From Labedella gwakjiensis (GTDB taxonomy: Bacteria > Actinomycetota > Actinomycetes > Actinomycetales > Microbacteriaceae): a DNA stretch of 64,000 bases. The stretch lies in assembly GCF_003014675.1 (NCBI RefSeq), contig NZ_PYAU01000001.1:1674001-1738000 (forward strand). Direction: 5' to 3'. A program made the position numbers and the translations under genes. The notes beneath the pieces are model-generated. The model made no database searches. It worked only from the letters and a program-made list of their open reading frames with translations, and was not told the DNA's origin. This document shows, in pieces, positions 26,773 through 35,240 of this stretch. How positions within the stretch are numbered: the first letter of the stretch is position 1; every line of letters starts with the position of its first letter.

Positions 26773-27729
26773 ATGACCACCCAGACCACGGCGCCACCGG
26801 TGCGCCGACCCGGCTCCGAGAGCCTGATCCCGGGAACGCGCAGCCGCACGTTCTGGGTCTACCTCATCCCGGGGCTGGCCCTCCTGACCCTCGTGATCAT
26901 CGTTCCGCTCGTGTGGAACGTGTACCTCACGTTCACCTCCTATCGCGGCATCCGTCCGCCGGAGTGGATCGGCCTCGAGAACTGGGAGAAGCTCGCGGGC
27001 GACTCCACGTTCTGGACGTCGTTCGGCAACTCGATCGCGATGATCCTCGCGATGGTCGTCGTGCCGACGCTCCTCGGACTGCTCCTCGCGGCGCTCCTCT
27101 TCGACCTCGTCGGCCGGAAGTTCGGCGGCAAGCTCGCGAGCTTCTTCCGCGCCACCTACTACCTGCCGCAGATCCTGCCGGCCGTCATCGCGGCGATCGT
27201 CATCGGCTGGATCCTGCGCCCGCAGGACGGCGCCCTCAACACGATCCTCGAGTCGATCGGCCTCGGAGACCTCGCCCACAACTGGCTCGGCAGCCCCGAC
27301 ACGGCGCTCATCAGCCTCATGGTCATCCTCGTGTGGGTGCAGATCGGCTACCCGGTCGTCATCTTCATGGCGGCTCTCCAGCGCGTCGACCCCGAGCTCT
27401 ACGAGGCCGCGGAGCTCGACGGCGCCAACTGGTTCCAGCGGTTCCAGGCGATCACCGTCTCGATCATCCGCCCCGAGATCTTCGTGGTCGTGCTCACCGG
27501 GACGATCGCAGCCCTCAAGGTCTTCGGTCCCGTCTACACGCTGACGCGCGGCGGGCCCGGCGACTCCACGATCGTGCCCGCGTACTACGCGTACAGCGAG
27601 TTCTTCCAGTCGCAGCAGGTGGGCTACGGCGCCACCATCGCCACGGCCCTCACCATCGTCATCGCGATCGTCTCGGTGGTCTTCATCGCCGTGCAGCGTC
27701 GCCTCGAGAAGCAGGAGGAGGAGCGATGA
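26773..27729 (+). CDS. Oligosaccharide ABC transporter permease (MalF type)
   Basis: A 318-residue CUT1 permease with six predicted membrane segments, the first being VYLIPGLALLTLVIIVPLVW. The EAA loop is EAAELDGANWFQRFQAITVSI. I chose ATG 26773 because it is preceded by GAAGGACAC and gives a normal short cytoplasmic N-terminus; an open frame from 26686 adds 29 unlikely residues. Its stop overlaps the next permease start as ATGA. Confidence 0.94.
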   Translation: MTTQTTAPPVRRPGSESLIPGTRSRTFWVYLIPGLALLTLVIIVPLVWNVYLTFTSYRGIRPPEWIGLENWEKLAGDSTFWTSFGNSIAMILAMVVVPTLLGLLLAALLFDLVGRKFGGKLASFFRATYYLPQILPAVIAAIVIGWILRPQDGALNTILESIGLGDLAHNWLGSPDTALISLMVILVWVQIGYPVVIFMAALQRVDPELYEAAELDGANWFQRFQAITVSIIRPEIFVVVLTGTIAALKVFGPVYTLTRGGPGDSTIVPAYYAYSEFFQSQQVGYGATIATALTIVIAIVSVVFIAVQRRLEKQEEER

Positions 27730-28646
27730 GCGCGCCGACCCTCGACACCACGGCCGTCGTCACGGGCGCAGAGCCCGGCGGGCGGGCCGCCCGTCGCCCC
27801 GTGCGCAACCGCCGCCCCGGAGCGAAGAAGAAGGCGGCCGACTGGGTCGCCCTGGCCTTCGCGATCGTCGTCGGGCTGCTCATCGCGGCCCCGATTCTCC
27901 TCATCCTCATCAACTCCTTCAAGTCGCCCTCCGACTACGCGTCGAACGGGCCGCTCTCGATCCCGCAGAGCCTCTACACGGACGGGATCGTCGCGTTCTG
28001 GGAGCGCGTCGACTTCCCCCAGAAGCTCTGGAACAGCATCTTCATCAGCGGGGTCGTGGCCGTCGGCGCCGTGGCGATCTCGGTGCTCAACGCCTTCGCG
28101 CTCGGCATCGGTCGGGTCAAGGGACGCACGTGGATCGTCGTGCTCATCCTGCTCGCGAACATGCTGCCGCAGGAGGTGCTGCTCTACCCGCTCTACTTCC
28201 TGTTCAAGGAGATCGGCCTCTACGACAACACGTGGAGCGTCATCATCATCTTCATCGTGATCCAGAGCGCGTTCGGCACGTACCTGCTCGCGTCGGTCTA
28301 CGGCACCTTCCCGAAGGAGGTGCTCGAGGCCGCGGCTCTCGACGGCGCGGGCAAGTGGCGCATCCTCACGAGCGTGGTGTTCCCCATCTCGCGCCCCACA
28401 CTCAGCGTGCTGCTCATCTTCTTCTTCATCTGGACCTGGAACGAGTTCCTCATCCCGCTCACGTTCCTCGTCTCGAACGCCAACCAGACGGTCCCCGTCG
28501 CGATCGCGTCGCTCCAGGGCGACCGGCTCATGGACGTGACCACGACGAGCGCCTCGGCCCTCCTGGGGCTCATCCCCACACTCGTGTTCTTCCTCATCTT
28601 CCAACGCACCCTCACTCGGGGCATCACCGCAGGAGCAGTCAAGTAA
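27726..28646 (+). CDS. Oligosaccharide ABC transporter permease (MalG type)
   Basis: A 306-residue CUT1 permease. A basic N-terminal stretch of about 35 residues precedes six membrane segments. The EAA loop is EAAALDGAGKWRILTSVVFP, and the C-terminus RGITAGAVK matches the MalG family. As in the first CUT1 operon no ATPase gene is present, so a shared MsiK-like ATPase is expected elsewhere. Confidence 0.94.
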   Translation: MSAPTLDTTAVVTGAEPGGRAARRPVRNRRPGAKKKAADWVALAFAIVVGLLIAAPILLILINSFKSPSDYASNGPLSIPQSLYTDGIVAFWERVDFPQKLWNSIFISGVVAVGAVAISVLNAFALGIGRVKGRTWIVVLILLANMLPQEVLLYPLYFLFKEIGLYDNTWSVIIIFIVIQSAFGTYLLASVYGTFPKEVLEAAALDGAGKWRILTSVVFPISRPTLSVLLIFFFIWTWNEFLIPLTFLVSNANQTVPVAIASLQGDRLMDVTTTSASALLGLIPTLVFFLIFQRTLTRGITAGAVK

Positions 28647-28648
28647 CG

Positions 28649-30991
28649 ATGAAATTCACCGACGGATTCTGGCACGCACGACCCGGCGTCGACGCCCTCT
28701 ACGCCCAGGAGGCCTACGACGTCGAGGCGCGCGGGGACCACCTCGTGGTCACGGCGCCGACGAAGGTCATCGAGCGCCGCGGCGACACGCTCAACCGATC
28801 GCTCCTCACGGTCACGCTGTCGAGCCCCCTCGAGGGAGTCGTCCGCGTGCGGGTCGAGCACCACACCGGCACGGAGGCCGACCCGGGCTTCGAGCTCGTG
28901 GGTGCGACCGACGGGGCCGGCGCGGCCTCGCTCGACGACGGGCACGGCGTGCTCACGACGGGCGGACTCACGGCGCGGGTGGCCCCCGGAGCGCCGTGGT
29001 CGCTGAGCTTCTCCTCGGGAGACCGCGTGCTCACGACGAGCGGACACAAGTCGCTCGGTCTCATGACTCTCGGCGCCGAGGCACCCGTCACGGCCGAGCC
29101 CGCCGGCATCGCGGGCGTCACCACGTCGGGGCTCGCGGAGGCGGAGCGCTACATCCACGCGCAGCTGTCCCTCGGCGTCGGCGAGCTTGTCTACGGTCTC
29201 GGCGAGCGCTTCGGCCCGTTCATCAAGAACGGCCAGACGGTCGACATCTGGAACGCCGACGGCGGCACCTCGAGCGAGCAGTCGTACAAGAACGTGCCGT
29301 TCTACCTCACGAACCGCGGCTACGGCGTGCTCGTGAACCACCGCGGCCACGTCTCCTTCGAGGTGGGTACCGAGTCGGTCGAGCGGGTGCAGTTCTCGGC
29401 GGCCGGAGAGGCACTCGAGTTCCTCGTCTTCGACGGACCGACGCCCGAGCGCGTACTCGAGCGCTACACCGCGCTCACGGGTCGGCCCGCGAAGGTGCCG
29501 GCGTGGTCCTACGGGCTGTGGCTCTCCACGAGCTTCACGACCGACTACGACGAGGAGACGGTCAACCGGTTCGTCGACGGCATGGCCGAGCGCGACATCC
29601 CGCTGAGCGTCTTCCACTTCGACTGCTTCTGGATGCGCGAGTTCAACTGGACCGACTTCGAGTGGGACTCCCGCACGTTCCCGGACCCCGAGGGCATGCT
29701 GTCGCGCCTGCACGACAAGAAGCTCCACATCAGCGCGTGGATCAACCCGTACATCGCGCAGCGGTCCTCCCTGTTCGCCGAGGCGGCGGAGGCCGGCTAC
29801 CTGGTCCACCGCGCCGACGGCTCGGTGTGGCAGTGGGACATGTGGCAGGGCGGCATGGGGCTCGTGGACTTCACGAACCCCGACGCCACCGCCTGGTTCC
29901 AGGGCAAGATCCGCACGCTCGTCGGCCAGGGCGTCGACGCGATCAAGACGGACTTCGGCGAGCGGATCCCCACCGACGTCGTGTGGTTCGACGGCTCGGC
30001 CGGCGAGGGCATGCACAACTGGTACACGCAGCTCTACAACCGCGCCGTCTTCGACGCGCTCGAGGACACGCTCGGCGAGGGCGAGGCCGTGCTGTTCGCT
30101 CGGTCCGCGACCGCCGGTGGCCAGCAGATGCCGGTGCACTGGGGCGGCGACAACTCGTCCTCCTTCGAGTCGATGGCGGAGACGCTCCGCGGAGGCCTCT
30201 CGCTCGCGATGAGCGGCTTCGGCTACTGGAGTCACGACATCGGCGGCTTCGAGGGCAAGCCCGACCCGGCCGTCTTCAAGCGCTGGGTCGTCTTCGGACT
30301 CCTGTCGAGCCACACGCGCCTGCACGGTTCCACGAGCTACCGGGTGCCGTGGGCGTTCGACGAGGACGGTGCCGAGGCCGACGGTCAGAGCGCCGTCGAC
30401 GTGACGCGGAAGTTCGTGAAGCTCAAGCTCTCGCTCATCCCGTACCTCACGGCGACGGGCCTCGAGGCGCACGAGCGGGGAATCCCGTTCATGCGGCCCA
30501 TGCAGCTCGCGTTCCCCGGCGACCCAGCGGTCGACCACCTCGACCGCCAGTACATGATCGGCGACAGCCTGCTCGTCGCGCCCGTCTTCTCGGCGAGCGG
30601 CGAGGTCACGTACTACCTGCCGGCCGGCTCGTGGACGAACTACCTCACGGGTGAGGTCGCCGCCGGTGGCACCTGGCGCACCGAGACCCACGCGTTCGAC
30701 AGCGTGCCCCTGTGGGTCCGTGAGGGCAGCGTCCTCGTGACGGGCTCGGTCGACGACCGTCCGGACTACGACGTGCTCGAGTCCCCGCTCGTCACGGTCT
30801 TCCCCGGCGACCGCGTGACCGAGGCCACGATCACGTCACCCGACGGCTCGACCGCGACGTTCACGGTCTCGCGTTCGGACGACGCGGTGACGGTCTCGAG
30901 CACCTCGGACCGCCCGTTCCGCGCCCGCCTCGGTCTCGCGGGCGACATCACCGACGCCACCGCCTCGCTCACCCTCCCCACCCACGCCTGA
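28649..30991 (+). CDS. GH31 alpha-xylosidase (YicI type)
   Basis: A 780-residue GH31 enzyme, close to E. coli YicI in length (772). It begins MKFTDGFWHARPGV, like YicI. The nucleophile Asp is in DAIKTDFGERIPTD (near residue 434) and the acid/base Asp in MPVHWGGDNSSSFE (near 500). The enzyme releases alpha-xylose from xyloglucan oligosaccharides or isoprimeverose in the cytoplasm, since no signal peptide is present. It begins 2 bases after the permease stop, so it is in the LacI-controlled operon. Released xylose would enter the XylA/XylB route coded 11-15 kb upstream. Confidence 0.95.
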   Translation: MKFTDGFWHARPGVDALYAQEAYDVEARGDHLVVTAPTKVIERRGDTLNRSLLTVTLSSPLEGVVRVRVEHHTGTEADPGFELVGATDGAGAASLDDGHGVLTTGGLTARVAPGAPWSLSFSSGDRVLTTSGHKSLGLMTLGAEAPVTAEPAGIAGVTTSGLAEAERYIHAQLSLGVGELVYGLGERFGPFIKNGQTVDIWNADGGTSSEQSYKNVPFYLTNRGYGVLVNHRGHVSFEVGTESVERVQFSAAGEALEFLVFDGPTPERVLERYTALTGRPAKVPAWSYGLWLSTSFTTDYDEETVNRFVDGMAERDIPLSVFHFDCFWMREFNWTDFEWDSRTFPDPEGMLSRLHDKKLHISAWINPYIAQRSSLFAEAAEAGYLVHRADGSVWQWDMWQGGMGLVDFTNPDATAWFQGKIRTLVGQGVDAIKTDFGERIPTDVVWFDGSAGEGMHNWYTQLYNRAVFDALEDTLGEGEAVLFARSATAGGQQMPVHWGGDNSSSFESMAETLRGGLSLAMSGFGYWSHDIGGFEGKPDPAVFKRWVVFGLLSSHTRLHGSTSYRVPWAFDEDGAEADGQSAVDVTRKFVKLKLSLIPYLTATGLEAHERGIPFMRPMQLAFPGDPAVDHLDRQYMIGDSLLVAPVFSASGEVTYYLPAGSWTNYLTGEVAAGGTWRTETHAFDSVPLWVREGSVLVTGSVDDRPDYDVLESPLVTVFPGDRVTEATITSPDGSTATFTVSRSDDAVTVSSTSDRPFRARLGLAGDITDATASLTLPTHA

Positions 30992-31009
30992 CGCGACCCG
31001 CCCCATCCC

Positions 31010-31075
31010 CATATGCAGCTTTTGAGCGTGATTACACCGCTATATCGGTGCGATCGCGCTCAAAAGCTGCATGTG
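31010..31075. repeat. 66-bp intergenic palindrome, family 1, copy 2
   Basis: The outer arms are 31010-31030 and 31055-31075, the inner stem is CACCG with CGGTG, and the loop is CTATAT. Relative to the copy at 15310, two base pairs of the outer stem have changed on both sides (C-G to A-T and G-C to T-A). Two other pairs are T-G here, which would still pair in RNA copied rightward, the GH31 direction. It lies between convergent genes, as copy 1 does. Confidence 0.85.
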
Positions 31076-31102
31076 AGGAGGTAGTGCGGGGGGTAGCGCG
31101 GG

Positions 31103-31399
31103 TCAGTGCTCGAGGGGGAGGCCCGCCGACGCCCAGGCTGACGTGCCGCCCGTGACATTGACGGTGTCGAAGCCGCGCGCGTCGAGGAACGTCGCCGCGC
31201 GCTCAGATCGCATACCGGCCTGGCAGATCAGGTAGACGGGCTTCTCCGGATCGAACCGGTCGAGGCTGTCGGGCACGGTCTGCAGGGGGACGTTGACGGC
31301 GCCGGGCACATGTCCGCCGGCGAACTCGTCCGGTTCGCGCACGTCGATGACGGTCACGCCGTCGAGGTCGTGCAGTTCGGAGACGCTGATCTCGTCCAT
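31103..31399 (-). CDS. Single-domain rhodanese-like protein
   Basis: A 98-residue rhodanese fold. The start VTVIDVREPDEFAGGHVPGAVNVPL is the classic N-terminal half, and the active-site loop CQAGMRSE carries the sulfur-accepting Cys. Such small rhodaneses (GlpE/PspE-like) move sulfane sulfur; the partner is unknown. ATG follows AAGGCACCC. It is divergent from the NUDIX gene. Confidence 0.9.
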   Translation of the reverse strand: MDEISVSELHDLDGVTVIDVREPDEFAGGHVPGAVNVPLQTVPDSLDRFDPEKPVYLICQAGMRSERAATFLDARGFDTVNVTGGTSAWASAGLPLEH

Positions 31400-31460
31400 G
31401 AGGGTGCCTTTCGTTCGCCCGGCGGATGTGGCTCCAGGCTAGGCGAAGTATCGTGACGGA

Positions 31461-31874
31461 ATGGACATTCGTGTCGCCGCGTACGGCGTGATCATCGAGG
31501 GTGCGCAGATCCTCCTGGCCCACTGGAACGAGCACGGCCGGAGCGGGTGGACGCTGCCGGGCGGCGGTATCGACCCGGGGGAGGACCCTGCGGCAGCGGC
31601 CATCCGCGAGATCCGCGAGGAGACCGGCTTCGAGGCCGAGATCGACGGAATCCTCGGGGTGGACAGCTTCGTGATCCCCGCCGACCGTCGACTCAGCGAC
31701 GATGCCAGCGGTCCGCTGCACGCCATCCGCATCGTGTACCGAGCGCACGTCACCGGCGGGACGCTCACGTACGAGCAGAACGGTTCCACCGACTACGCCG
31801 AGTGGATCCCCCTCGAGCAGGTTCCGTCGCTCGATCGGGTCTCCCTCGTCGACGTCGGCCTCGGCTACCTCTAG
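31461..31874 (+). CDS. NUDIX hydrolase
   Basis: A 137-residue NUDIX protein. The motif GGGIDPGEDPAAAAIREIRE-ETGFEAEI fits Gx5Ex7REUxEExGU exactly, giving the Mg-binding Glu residues. The family hydrolyses nucleoside diphosphates linked to another group; the substrate cannot be assigned from sequence. It is a stand-alone gene followed by a strong hairpin. Confidence 0.92.
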   Translation: MDIRVAAYGVIIEGAQILLAHWNEHGRSGWTLPGGGIDPGEDPAAAAIREIREETGFEAEIDGILGVDSFVIPADRRLSDDASGPLHAIRIVYRAHVTGGTLTYEQNGSTDYAEWIPLEQVPSLDRVSLVDVGLGYL

Positions 31875-31903
31875 CCCAGGTCCCGCCCCGAGGGCGCACA
31901 CGC

Positions 31904-31941
31904 CGACGGGCTCGGTCACCCGAGGGTGCCCGAGCCCGTCG
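31904..31941. terminator. Two-way hairpin terminator
   Basis: CGACGGGCTCGG (31904-31915) pairs perfectly with 31930-31941, and inside it CACCC pairs with GGGTG. It lies between the convergent NUDIX gene and the 175-residue membrane protein gene. Confidence 0.8.
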
Positions 31942-31960
31942 TCAGGAGTCGGCGATCCTG

Positions 31961-32488
31961 TTACGCGTTGGGGAGGATGGGCTCGTCGTCCGCGACCCAG
32001 AGCTCGTCGTCTGCGCGGAACGTCTGCCATGCGGCGTACGCGACACCGGCTGCGGCGAGAACGCCGAGGCCGATCGCGATGACCGTGCCGGCACCCGGGC
32101 CGGACTTCTTCGGTGCGTACTTCTCGAGGTGCAGTCGCTTGACGGCTGCCTGGACGCGCTTGTCCTTCGCGACGTCTCCGATGGAGAGCACGGAGCCCAC
32201 GACACCCCCGAGGGCGGGCACGACCTTGCTGTCGACGCCCTTCTTCACGGCGCTGGCGGCACCGCGACCGACGGACACGCCGCGGTCGACGACCGGAGCG
32301 AGAGTGTCGGAGTAGGCACCCCGAGCCGCCGGGACGACCGTCTCACGACCGAAGTTCCCGATCTGACGGCTCGCGTCCCTCGCGACGACGTTCGCGTGAT
32401 TCAGCAGCTCCTGCTGGGCGTCCCACAACTTGTTCGCCTCGCGCTTCAGCTTCTTCAGTTCCTTCTTGCGCTTACGTGACAGACCCAC
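31961..32488 (-). CDS. Conserved actinobacterial protein with one C-terminal membrane segment
   Basis: A 175-residue protein of unknown function. It begins with a lysine/arginine-rich coiled-coil-like stretch (SRKRKKELKKLKREANKLWD), continues with an amphipathic middle part, and has one membrane segment near the end (GTVIAIGLGVLAAAGVAYAAW) with a short acidic tail (ELWVADDEPILPNA). The GTG start at 32486-32488 has a perfect GGAGG upstream, so the longer frame from 32530 is rejected. It is divergent from ppiA. I do not recognise a named family. Confidence 0.75.
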   Translation of the reverse strand: MGLSRKRKKELKKLKREANKLWDAQQELLNHANVVARDASRQIGNFGRETVVPAARGAYSDTLAPVVDRGVSVGRGAASAVKKGVDSKVVPALGGVVGSVLSIGDVAKDKRVQAAVKRLHLEKYAPKKSGPGAGTVIAIGLGVLAAAGVAYAAWQTFRADDELWVADDEPILPNA

Positions 32489-32593
32489 GGCCGACCTCCT
32501 AGAGGTTCTCGTTGAACACGGTCCCCCCATCTTGCCACCTCTGACGGCGTGCGCACTAAGGGTTGCCCCAGCGTGCTATGGAACAATAAGGGC

Positions 32594-33133
32594 ATGTCAC
32601 TGCACACTGCCGTCGCCACCATCCACACCAACTACGGCGACATCGCCGTCGCCCTCTACGGCGACCACGCACCCCAGACCGTCGCCAACTTCGTCGGGCT
32701 CGCCACCGGCACGAAGGAATGGAAGCACCCCCAGACCGGCGTCACGTCGACCGACCCTCTCTACAACGGCGTCCCCTTCCACCGCATCATCCCGGGCTTC
32801 ATGATCCAGGGCGGTGACCCGCTCGGTCAGGGCATCGGCGGCCCCGGCTACCAGTTCGACGACGAGATCCACCCCGAGCTCACCTTCACGGAGCCCTACA
32901 TCCTCGCCATGGCGAACGCCGGCAAGGTCGCAGGTCGCGGCACGAACGGCTCGCAGTTCTTCATCACGGTCGCGCCCACCACGTGGCTGCAGGGCAAGCA
33001 CACCATCTTCGGTGCCGTCATCGACGACGAGGGCAAGAAGCTCGTCGACAAGCTGGCCGCCGTTCCCACCGACGCTCGCGACCGGCCTCTCGACGAGGTC
33101 GTCATCGAGAGCATCACCGTCGAACAGGTCTGA
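32594..33133 (+). CDS. ppiA: Cyclophilin-type peptidyl-prolyl cis-trans isomerase
   Basis: A 179-residue cytoplasmic cyclophilin. Family motifs are VPFHRIIPGFMIQGGD (catalytic Arg), GTNGSQFFIT and WLQGKHTIFG. It speeds proline isomerisation in folding proteins. ATG 32594 follows AATAAGGGC. It starts the core block that continues with rhomboid and crgA, an order widely seen near actinobacterial origins. Confidence 0.95.
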   Translation: MSLHTAVATIHTNYGDIAVALYGDHAPQTVANFVGLATGTKEWKHPQTGVTSTDPLYNGVPFHRIIPGFMIQGGDPLGQGIGGPGYQFDDEIHPELTFTEPYILAMANAGKVAGRGTNGSQFFITVAPTTWLQGKHTIFGAVIDDEGKKLVDKLAAVPTDARDRPLDEVVIESITVEQV

Positions 33134-33142
33134 CCCCCCTCC

Positions 33143-33997
33143 ATGAGTAGCGTCCCGCCGGGGTTCTCGAGCAACGTCTGCTACCGACACCCCGACCGGC
33201 AGAGCTTCGTGCTCTGCCAACGGTGCGGACGCACCATCTGCGGGGAGTGCCAGACGCCGGCCGCCGTCGGTGTCGTCTGCCCCGAATGCATGAAGGAGCA
33301 GCGGGCGAGTGCACCACGCACTCGCCCGCGCATCCTGTCGCGATCGAGTGATCGGCCGGTCGTCACGCTGTCGATCATCGCGGTGACGGCGCTCGTCTTC
33401 GTCCTCCAGCTCGTCACGGGCGGCTGGGTCACGCAGCAGCTGTGGTTCGCCGGTGCGTACGTCATCCCCGAGTATGCGATCGTCAACGGGTTCCAGCCGT
33501 GGCGCATGCTCACGACGATGTTCGTGCACTCCACGGGATTCATCTTCCATGTGGCGCTCAACATGTACACGCTGTGGATCTTCGGCCAGGCGCTCGAGTC
33601 CTTACTCGGTCGCGGCCGATTCCTCGCGCTCTACCTGATCGCCGGTTTCGGCGGCTCGCTCGGCGTGCTCGCGCTGTCCGATCCTCTGTCCCCCGTCGTC
33701 GGCGCCTCTGGCGCGATCTTCGGCCTCATGGGTGCGTTCATCGTGATCCAGCGCCGCCTCGGCGGCAACATGACCGGGCTCCTCGTGCTCGTCGGGATCA
33801 ACCTCGTGATCGGATTCATCCCCGGTATCAACGTGGCCTGGCAGGCGCATCTCGGCGGACTCGTCGTCGGCGGCATCGCCGGACTGATCTTCGTGTCCAC
33901 GCGGCAGATCCGCCGGAAGGGGCTTCAGGTCGGCCTGCTCGCCGGACTGAGCGCGGCGCTGCTCGCGCTCACCGCGGTCGTCGCCTTCATCCGCTGA
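33143..33997 (+). CDS. Rhomboid-family intramembrane serine protease
   Basis: A 284-residue protein. The N-terminal 55 residues hold a zinc-finger-like module (CYRHPDRQSFVLCQRCGRTICGEC... ending CPEC), and six membrane segments of the rhomboid core follow. The catalytic Ser is in GASGAIFGLMG and the His in WQAHLGGLVVGG. HVALNMYTLW matches the rhomboid His-Asn motif. It cleaves membrane proteins within the bilayer; the substrate is unknown. It follows ppiA by 9 bases and ends before a strong terminator. Confidence 0.94.
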   Translation: MSSVPPGFSSNVCYRHPDRQSFVLCQRCGRTICGECQTPAAVGVVCPECMKEQRASAPRTRPRILSRSSDRPVVTLSIIAVTALVFVLQLVTGGWVTQQLWFAGAYVIPEYAIVNGFQPWRMLTTMFVHSTGFIFHVALNMYTLWIFGQALESLLGRGRFLALYLIAGFGGSLGVLALSDPLSPVVGASGAIFGLMGAFIVIQRRLGGNMTGLLVLVGINLVIGFIPGINVAWQAHLGGLVVGGIAGLIFVSTRQIRRKGLQVGLLAGLSAALLALTAVVAFIR

Positions 33998-34016
33998 CGA
34001 GAGAGTTATACCCGAT

Positions 34017-34046
34017 CGAGGGCGCCACCTACATGTGGCGCCCTCG
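34017..34046 (+). terminator. Terminator after the rhomboid gene
   Basis: CGAGGGCGCCAC (34017-34028) pairs perfectly with GTGGCGCCCTCG (34035-34046) around CTACAT. A TTT follows at 34051. It starts 19 bases after the stop codon. Confidence 0.85.
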
Positions 34047-34078
34047 ACGTGTTTCTACCGCCCTCGAGGAGGGCATAG

Positions 34079-34123
34079 TTATCCACATGGTTGTGCACAG
34101 TGGGGATAATTACACCGGTGTAA
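34079..34123. promoter_or_regulatory. DnaA-box cluster with a neighbouring palindrome
   Basis: Three DnaA-box-like 9-mers lie close together: TTATCCACA (34079-34087, consensus), TTGTGCACA (34091-34099, one base from the common TTGTCCACA) and TGGGGATAA (34101-34109, reverse of TTATCCCCA). A perfect palindrome TTACACCGGTGTAA follows (34110-34123). The site is intergenic in a block known to lie near actinobacterial origins. It may titrate DnaA or make DnaA control the genes around it. It lacks the size and AT-rich part of a full origin. Confidence 0.6.
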
Positions 34124-34142
34124 CTCTCCCCGGATCCGGTCG

Positions 34143-34481
34143 ATGACCGGGCCGCTCGAGACACCGGACGGGCGCTACATCGTGGTGCGCGGCCGCCTCT
34201 GGCGACGGGCGGACCCGTCTCTTCCGGACGAGCGCCGCGCCGGCCTCGTCCACGAGCTCATGTCGGCCAGACGGGCCAAGAAGGACGCACGTGCCGCCGG
34301 CGACACCGCGGCCGTCGAGGAGGCGCGGAAGCGTGTCGATGCCGCGAAGACGGCGCTCGGAGAGCGGGGGCCGGTGTGGTGGGACGACGATGCACCCGAC
34401 GAGACGCGGCGGATGGCGAGGAACACACGGTACGCGGACTGGTACGCGGAGGTCGGCGACGGCGACGGCACTGACGCCTGA
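34143..34481 (+). CDS. Conserved hypothetical protein, 112 residues
   Basis: A small soluble protein starting GPLETPDGRYIVVRGRLWRR, with a charged helical middle (LVHELMSARRAKKDARAAGDTAAVEEARKRVDAAKTAL) and an acidic end. No catalytic motif, signal peptide or membrane segment is visible. Codon use matches the neighbours and the N-terminal segment looks well-conserved in style, so I take it as a real gene. It stands alone after the DnaA-box cluster and converges with mshB. The function is unknown. Confidence 0.75.
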   Translation: MTGPLETPDGRYIVVRGRLWRRADPSLPDERRAGLVHELMSARRAKKDARAAGDTAAVEEARKRVDAAKTALGERGPVWWDDDAPDETRRMARNTRYADWYAEVGDGDGTDA

Positions 34482-34502
34482 TGCCGCGGCGGGGGCGACC
34501 GC

Positions 34503-35240
34503 TCAGCGCGGCGAGAGCCGCAGTCCGACGCTGGGTTCGACGGCCTGGCGCTGGCCGCCGGAGTGCACGAGGTCGCGCCCGTCCACGGTCAGCTGGCTCC
34601 TGTGGTGTCGGAGGGCGTGCTCGACCGCGTCGCGGTGACGCTCGAGGTCGAACCACTCCACATCCGGGCCGCGTTCAAGGGCGAGCTCGAGGAACGGCAC
34701 GTCGGCGCCGCGAGCCGCCGCCGCTGCGATGGCGTGTGCGCGGACGTGATCGGGGTGTCCGTACCCGCCGTCGGGGCCGTAGCCGATGAGCACGTCGGGC
34801 TGGACGGTATCGACGAGGGCGTCGAGGTCTGCGATCTCCTCGTCGAGCACGCCGTCGGCGAACGCGTCAGGGCCGGCGTCGGCGGAGGGCCCGGCGAGCC
34901 CCGGTCGCACCCACTCCATGCCTGAATCGCGGTAGACGCGCTCGGGACGTCCGGCCGCACGAGCGGGTGCGGAGCCGAGCCATACGTGCTCCGCGACCCC
35001 CAGCGCGTCGAGCGCCCCGCGCAGCTCCGCCTCCCGCGCCGCGGCGAGGCCGTGCTCGTCGAGCCGCGGGTCGAGGGTGCCCGGGACGATCTCTCCGCGC
35101 TCACCCCGTGTGGCGGTGACGAGGACGACGCGAACGCCCCGATCCACGAGGTCCACGAGGAGGCCGCCAGACGCGATCGTCTCGTCGTCGGGGTGAGCGT
35201 GCACCACGATCGCGGTCCGTACCCCGTCGAGCACGCTCAT
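34503..35240 (-). CDS. mshB: PIG-L family deacetylase, MshB-like
   Basis: A 245-residue zinc deacetylase. The metal motif is HAHPDDETIASGG, and the second motif GYGPDGGYGHPDHVRAHAIA matches MshB, which deacetylates GlcNAc-inositol in mycothiol synthesis. It directly follows mshA with an ATGA overlap, which supports the pathway assignment. It is shorter than mycobacterial MshB (about 300), so Mca-like or other PIG-L roles remain possible. ATG 35238-35240 is chosen by that overlap. Confidence 0.78.
   Translation of the reverse strand: MSVLDGVRTAIVVHAHPDDETIASGGLLVDLVDRGVRVVLVTATRGERGEIVPGTLDPRLDEHGLAAAREAELRGALDALGVAEHVWLGSAPARAAGRPERVYRDSGMEWVRPGLAGPSADAGPDAFADGVLDEEIADLDALVDTVQPDVLIGYGPDGGYGHPDHVRAHAIAAAAARGADVPFLELALERGPDVEWFDLERHRDAVEHALRHHRSQLTVDGRDLVHSGGQRQAVEPSVGLRLSPR

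Noticed and set aside
34079-34123. A complete replication origin at the DnaA-box cluster
   Set aside because: Only three boxes, no AT-rich unwinding region, and dnaA and dnaN are not adjacent.
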